A stretch of DNA of 64,000 bases from Diphasiastrum complanatum (lineage: Eukaryota; Streptophyta; Lycopodiopsida; Lycopodiales; Lycopodiaceae): NCBI GenBank assembly GCA_029204225.1, contig CM055105.1, positions 48,743,688 to 48,807,687 of the forward strand, read 5' to 3'. Positions 58,701 to 64,000 of the stretch are shown here, piece after piece. Both the position numbers and the translations under genes were made by a program. The notes beneath the pieces are model-generated. The model was not told where the DNA came from, ran no database searches, and worked only from the letters and a program-made list of their open reading frames with translations. The first letter of the stretch is position 1. Each line of letters starts with the position of its first letter.

Positions 58701-61700
58701 TGGTCACCTTGTATTTAGCTTCGGTAGATGATAAAGCAATAATGGGCTGCTTCTTGTTGCACCAAGAAATGACCCTTGAATAGGTCAAAGTACCTCACAT
58801 AACGTAGGATCCGCTTGGCTGCCTTCCAATGTGATTCAGTAGGTTTACTCATGAATTGACTTGCAATCCCAACCACATAAGCAATATCTGGCCTGGGGGT
58901 TGCAAGGAAATCAAGTTTCCCGCTAATTGACGGTAGAGAGTCTCACCTGCCCATCGTCCTTTGATGGGTTGTTGCTTGCATCCATTCGTGTGCTAATTGG
59001 CTTGCTTTCTTGCATATTAAATTTCTTCAATATTTTGGTGCATACTTTGCCTGAGAGATAAAAAGACAGCGCTTCCCTTTCTAAACCTCAACTCCTAGGC
59101 AATAGTGTAGCAAACCCAAATCTTTCATCTCAAACTCACAAGAAAGATTCCTTAACACAAGCAATAAGTTTCTTATTTCTTCTTGTGATGAGTAAGTCAG
59201 GAGAGAACACAATCCACTTCTCAACCTTTGGATAAGTAACTGCCTCGAGATTGAATCAAATGCCTTTTTGAAATCAACAAAATAGCATTACACTTGGACA
59301 CTTGCTGCTCCAAGTTCTACTTTGAGTTCCTCCCCTTGCCTCTGCATTTCTTCTAAAAGTTTGGCTTCTTATGAAGTTTGTTCTAAATTATCTTCCCTTT
59401 CATAAAGATTCTTCCTTCTCATCTCTTCCTGTAAAAGAAGACCACGTAACTCCCCAAAGGTTGGGAATCTCTCCCTAGCTGAAAGGGACATCACATAATC
59501 TTGATAGTTGAATGATATGCAGTTGCATCTAAGGCACAGTCCAATCATGCACATATTGTACAACACATTCAAAGGTTGTTTAGATGCGGGACAACCACAG
59601 CATCAGGATAAGTTGTCATATGAGGTACATACTATTCATAGTGTTACAATTTCAGATATTGTAAATGAGCCAACGAACCATTGGCTCAGTATCATGAGAA
59701 GATGCACACTAACCAGCCACTGTGTGCTATCGCAAGCCACATGCAACGTGCATTGATATGTGGTTGTTCCAGATGAGGTACACATTGTGTCTACTCTTAG
59801 CGTCATGATATACATGCATATTCAGGACAGCCATAGCTTGTAAATGAAGCAGGAGTACATGTTCCACTTACAATTCATCAGGCACCTGTATCTCTAGTGA
59901 AAGTACACTGCCATCTTCATTCAGTTCATTTGTTGGTCAATACAGCTCTGCACAGAAGCATGTGTTCCTGTTATTGACTGTTGTAACAGCATTTAAGAAG
60001 CTTCTTAGTAAGTATCGAAGTTTTTGGATTGTTCAAGGCGTACATGTCCTTTAACATATGATCTTGGGTCTATGGGGCTTTTACATCGAGGAATCTCCTA
60101 TCATAGATTGGCCCTCCTGGTTGCATAAAGGTTGCATATGCCAATCAGTTTCCAAACTGTAGCAACTTATCAGCTGATACAGTACTTCCTGTCAGAGCCA
60201 AGGTTGTACACAGGATCTTGAGTACTATAGGTCACTATGCATTCCCCTTGAGAAGCCATTTATTATAACTGTACAATAAACAGGTTCTGCAAGACAGTTC
60301 ACAGCATTTTTCTTCTATCCAGAGCAGTTTAGATTGCACAATGCTATTTCATTAGTGAAAATTCCGCAACTCCTTATATTCTACTATATGACATGCATGT
60401 TCCTTATGGTTAACTTAGCCACTTTCTCAGCCATTTAGAATGGTTCTGCCAGGCTTCAGATAACTTGGGCCTTCCAGATCCATCTATTTTTATTGTTCTC
60501 TCAACAAATATTCATTTGATTGTCTTTTCTAATGTGGACCTATATTCTATCTGTCTGGGCAACATGTCACCACTTTTGTTCATACGATAGCTTGTGTTCT
60601 CTTGATACTATCAAGTTTTGCTCATTGAATACTCATGGGTCACTAGTTTGGGACTAATAAACTTGTCCTTGTCACGAGCCAGCTGAGAATCTATTTGTTG
60701 GTTCAGGACATCTAGAATTTTCACTCCTTTTTGCTGCTTATGCATAGCACTCATGGCCCCTACAGATACCTTGCAATCTCATTTTGAAGCGATGTTCACA
60801 TATTTTGCTTTTCCAGAATAGCAATCCTTAGCAAGATCACAAAACCACAACATTTACAACAAGGAAAGATTTTATCCACCCAACATACTCTCAAGAAGAC
60901 AAAATCTTAGAAGAAGCCAACTATATGCTGCATCATATGCTTCATGTGTGCATTTTAAGTCAATTCCACATAAAATGATGCATTGCTTCAGCAGCCTGGA
61001 CCTCCCAACTAACACTACAATTGCAATAATGGGACCACATGGGAGAGGAATTCATAGAATGTGACAAATATTTCTTCTAATAACTAAATCAAACCATATC
61101 TTGATCACTATGAAGTTGCTTCTTTTCTAGCCTGTTAAGGAAAATCCAAAACAGGAACTTTGTCCTTAAGTCCCTATGATTTCCTGTTTGTGATTCATCT
61201 TTTCTGCACTAAAAATTAGCTGGAAAGTATTAAATGAGATGTCATATCATTTTCCTTCCTTAAAGAGGGAACCTGATCCTGCAATTTGATGGATTGCAAC
61301 ACGTACATTTCAAATCGTTCCAAATTTTCTCGGTTCTATCTAACTATAATGTTCATACAGATTTTCAAGCATAGCCATTCAAGGCCACACTTTTTCAAAA
61401 GTGAAAATCTGTGATAGTTGACATCAAGGAACCTTATGTAAGTTGCAACGCTGATATTTATGTTGATACTTTGCTCATTTCAAAATTTCAAAGTATTTTC
61501 AAACTTTTGAATCATCTCAATGTGACTCTTGATAACAATCAAGTACCAACTACGCTTTCTACGAGTAGAAGTAAGAACTTCTACCTAATCAGGAAGAATG
61601 CACTCATATACGCAAAAAGAAGGGAGAATATATAACAAATGACATACCAGTTAAAGGCAACTAAAACATAACTCATCTTTTCAAAAATATGCATATATGG

Positions 61701-64000
61701 GGTCCAAAAAAAATCTTCTTGATGCAGATCATCGAAAAAAGCTAATACAAATCAAGCTCATCAAAAAAAGAAAGTCAAGATATGTAAACTTTACCAAGGA
61801 TTCATGCAGCCAAGCGGAAGGAACTTTTAATTCTTTCTCCAAAAAGTACTGCTGTTTTTCTGACATGCTCCATATTTCACAGTACTGGCCCAGAATCTCT
61901 TTAATTGCCTTCTCATGGAGTCCAGGAAATTCTGGAGTCGGCGGCATATGCAGAACCACATAAACTGCCCAATCAATCAAGCCCACAGAGAGAAGCTGTG
62001 CAACAAAGCTCATATCTAATAAATTACCCTTAAGAGACCCTAAAACGCCAATAGCTTGAAGGAGGCTGCGTTGATGCCACGCCAAACGATGATCCAAAGT
62101 ATCAAAGGTGCTAGATTGAGAACTAAACATCTTGTCCATTTCAGTTACTTCCTGGTTTTCAGTTGCATGGAGTAACATAAGATAGTAACAAATATCACAA
62201 ACTTTTTGGGAAGTTTCATAGATACTTCTGTCCGAGGTCTCTTCCACATACATAGGAACAGGTACTGGTGCCTCATTCCGATGTAAAAGTTTGCAATATT
62301 CGTTAAAAATATCAGGAAGACCCTTATCTGCTGCTAACTGGTACCACATTAGCATTCCCAAAAAACGTTTCCAATCTATTGTACGATCTTTTAAAGCACC
62401 CAGTAAGTCTCCCGATAGAAGTTTTAAGATGGAAAATTTGGTACCCTCTATGAGTGACTGATCAAGTGACTCTGATTCCCAGACATCTAACTGTAAAGCT
62501 ATATCTTGCCGAGTTGAAACTGAACCACCTGCCTGACTCAGTAGACAAGCCATCCGAACATCCCCACGACGAATCGATTTTTCAACAGCATGATCTAGCT
62601 GCCTTCCTGTTAACAAAGTGAAAATCTCCTCCATTGGATCATCTGCAGCTGAGGATCTCAATTCTTCTTGCACTAGGTGCATCACACTGTCCTGCAGCCA
62701 GCTACTAAATTCAGCTCTCCGAGTAAGAATGTCTGCTTCTGGGTCAGCTCTAAACATCTCCGCTTCATGCTTCCTCTCAAGACCTTCCTTATCATGTTCA
62801 TTTGTCACTTCTGCAATCACTTTTTCAGAAAAAAGAACAGCTAAGAGCTGCCATGCCATGACCTGATGTCGTAAAACAAGCCGATCATCAACAGGTAGTC
62901 CTTTGGTCATATGTTGCTTCTCAATCAACTCTTCATATCGGTCACAAAGTCTTGATACTTCCGTAGGGTTGCAGACAAGATTTCGTAGGATCAAACTGGT
63001 TTCTCGATTCTTCTCTGACACAGCATTAGCTTTACTCATTGACATATGAAGAAGTAGCGGAGAGACGAACTGGAGCTCAACCAAGTCCTTTGTAACAGTT
63101 CCATGCTCATCTCTTACCGTCCTGTCAAGAGAAACTTTCTCAATATGAATTAATGATGACAATGATCTGTTCAATACTTGTTGACCCGCTGGTGTTCCAC
63201 TATGCACAAAAAGACCATGAGGACCCCAACCAACACGAAAGGAAGTCCCTAAACATAGTGCTGCATCAGCAAGAAGATCTGAGCGACTATCACATAAAAG
63301 TCGTTGATTGCTTGTTGTTTCAAGCCTAAAACCTTTTGAATGCTTGGAAGGTGTTGTAACTCCATTGCTCGTGCCAAACGCTGCAGCAGAAGAGTCAGAA
63401 ATGATGTCACCTTCCCAATGTCTGCCCCCAAAGTGACAAACATTAGTCAAAGGAAGTGCTGGCACTTTCTGCCAAAAATCATTTGGGCTTAATCTCATCT
63501 GCTTTGAAGGAACTCCTTTCCAAGGAGATCTTTTGGGCCAGGCAGCTCGCTCACTCCCATGCATTGGGCTACTTCTTACCTTGTTCTGAGCCTTTAAACT
63601 ACTGGTGAGACCCAATACTAATTCCTGATGAAGATTACCATTATTGAATTTACCATAACCTTCAGACATCATCACATCTTCAGTTTCTTCGTCCAAGGTA
63701 AAAAACAAGGTCCTCATTTGATGCATCTTCACTGGATCAAGTCTCAATTGACTTGGAAGAGAATGAGGCAATGCTGCTTGCAGAACTCTCCCTTGCATCT
63801 CCTCTGGAATTTCTTCTTCATCATAGACATCAACCTCTTCATCTGTAAAATCACTGAGGATGGGTGTTCTCATATCTTCTGGTTCAAAAACTTCTCTCCT
63901 ATGAACTTGCGTACTCTCCTCTATGCCCTCCATCAAGTCCAATCCTACCGGAATTAAAGCTCTCACAGTATCATGATTGGGAACCTCATCATCATCAGAA
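50573..64000 (-). CDS. NUP96: Nuclear pore protein NUP96 (MOS3/SAR3 type), last five exons, 5' partial
   Basis: Scaffold nucleoporin of the NUP107-160 Y-complex at the nuclear envelope; in Arabidopsis it is MOS3/SAR3, needed for mRNA export, immunity and auxin signalling. Exons, in coding order: 64000-61795 (open to the window edge), 56201-56078, 55201-55056, 51255-51158 and 50774-50573 (TGA at 50575-50573). All four introns are GT-AG and phases 0, 1, 0, 2 agree. The first exon carries HRREVFEPEDMRTPILSDFT, then the alpha-helical NUP96 domain with LMWYQLAADKGLPDIFNEYC, WHQRSLLQAIGVLGSLKGN and SVGLIDWAVYVVLHMPP; later exons give SAHVLFMTSVAALLFM, LEIENWELGAGLFMEFYSLK, CRSFFGKIKESQSFW and FAKMADEISKQLLTLSK, all alignable to the Arabidopsis C-terminus. 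About 925 residues are present; the N-terminal autoproteolysis-like domain lies outside. No stop or frameshift, so it is probably functional. Its introns (3.8 and 5.6 kb the longest) hold a GA tract and retroelement debris. Confidence 0.95.
52669..52730. repeat. (GA)n microsatellite, 62 bp, in a NUP96 intron
   Basis: Uninterrupted GA on the + strand, CT on the transcribed sense of NUP96. Perfect purity suggests active length variation. Confidence 0.95.
57190..57295 (+). pseudogene. Small Ty3/gypsy RT remnant in NUP96 intron
   Basis: The + strand reads VLQVPFGVFKDPPTFQSVI, matching the gypsy RT block PFGLxNAPxTFQ. Only about 35 codons are recognisable. Opposite in orientation to the host gene. 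Confidence 0.5.
58385..59290 (-). pseudogene. Ty1/copia RT-RNase H remnant with polypurine tract, in NUP96 intron
   Basis: Reading right to left: SPDLLIT.RNKKLIACVKES, ILKKFNMQESKPISTRMDAS, a damaged stretch, VISWCNKKQPIIALSSTEAK, then HARTKHIEVDQHFIQEKVHS, GEIELTHCDTNN, FADIFTKPFNKDKFEKFRT. After the coding end, TTATTAAGGGGGGTTTGG (58402-58385 on the - strand) is a convincing polypurine tract, so the 3' LTR should lie to the left, at about 57.8-58.38 kb. Several stops and frameshifts. Same strand as NUP96. Confidence 0.85.
59369..59520 (-). pseudogene. Ty1/copia gag fragment in NUP96 intron
   Basis: The - strand reads FNYQDYVMSLSARERFPTFG, ELRGLLLQEEMRRKNLYERE, DNLEQTS, a gag C-terminal pattern (ELxGLLLQEE) typical of copia. 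It lies just upstream, in - orientation, of the RT-RNase H remnant; protease and integrase are missing between them, so one internally deleted element is likely. Confidence 0.65.
59521..61794. other. Remainder of the 5.6-kb NUP96 intron, nothing recognised
   Basis: AT-rich intron sequence without protein motifs on either strand that I could identify. The short open frames at 59508-59756 and 61411-61635 appear to be chance. Confidence 0.5.

Noticed and set aside
61697-61963. 88-codon + strand frame opposite NUP96
   Set aside because: It is the antisense shadow of the NUP96 exon ending at 61795.

Overview
This window is nuclear DNA of a land plant. Two conserved single-copy-type plant genes frame it: a split gene for cytosolic ribosomal protein uL22/RPL17 at the left edge (+ strand) and a split gene for the nucleoporin NUP96 (MOS3/SAR3 type) at the right edge (- strand). 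Both use GT-AG introns, several of them kilobases long and loaded with repeats. Almost everything between them is decayed plant retrotransposon. I cannot name the species. The long introns and the rather divergent C-terminus of NUP96 would fit a large repeat-rich genome, possibly a fern, gymnosperm or other non-model lineage, but that is only a guess.

Layout. 1-6.5 kb: RPL17, with its first (ATG) exon outside the window and with introns holding at least three unrelated inverted-word repeat elements. 6.5-13.5 kb: repeat-rich intergenic DNA with Ty1/copia fragments in both orientations. 13.5-17 kb: a Ty3/gypsy pol (+) ending in a clear LTR plus primer-binding site. 17-24.7 kb: a second member of that gypsy family on the - strand with a gag-like pseudogene, followed by an unrecognised decayed coding region on the + strand (23.6-24.7 kb). 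24.7-31.1 kb: an inverted-word element, a copia tail, a 72-bp tandem array, then a long chromodomain-bearing gypsy element (- strand). 32.6-34.5 kb: a broken AAA+ ATPase of a type I know best from filamentous fungi, cut off at a small non-coding LTR element (34.5-37.5 kb). 38.7-42 kb: copia remnants in opposite orientations separated by a second, inverted copy of the 72-bp array. 42-50.5 kb: poorly explained DNA with more inverted-word repeats. 50.6-64 kb: the last five exons of NUP96, with copia and gypsy debris in its 5.6-kb intron.

Function. Only RPL17 (ribosome large subunit) and NUP96 (Y-complex of the nuclear pore) look functional; they have no operational link. The most unusual material is (i) the fungal-like AAA+ pseudogene, (ii) the unknown + strand coding region at 23.6-24.7 kb that stays in one frame but carries many stops, and (iii) a recurring style of insertion in which one short word, different each time, is repeated in direct and inverted orientation over 100-1000 bp.
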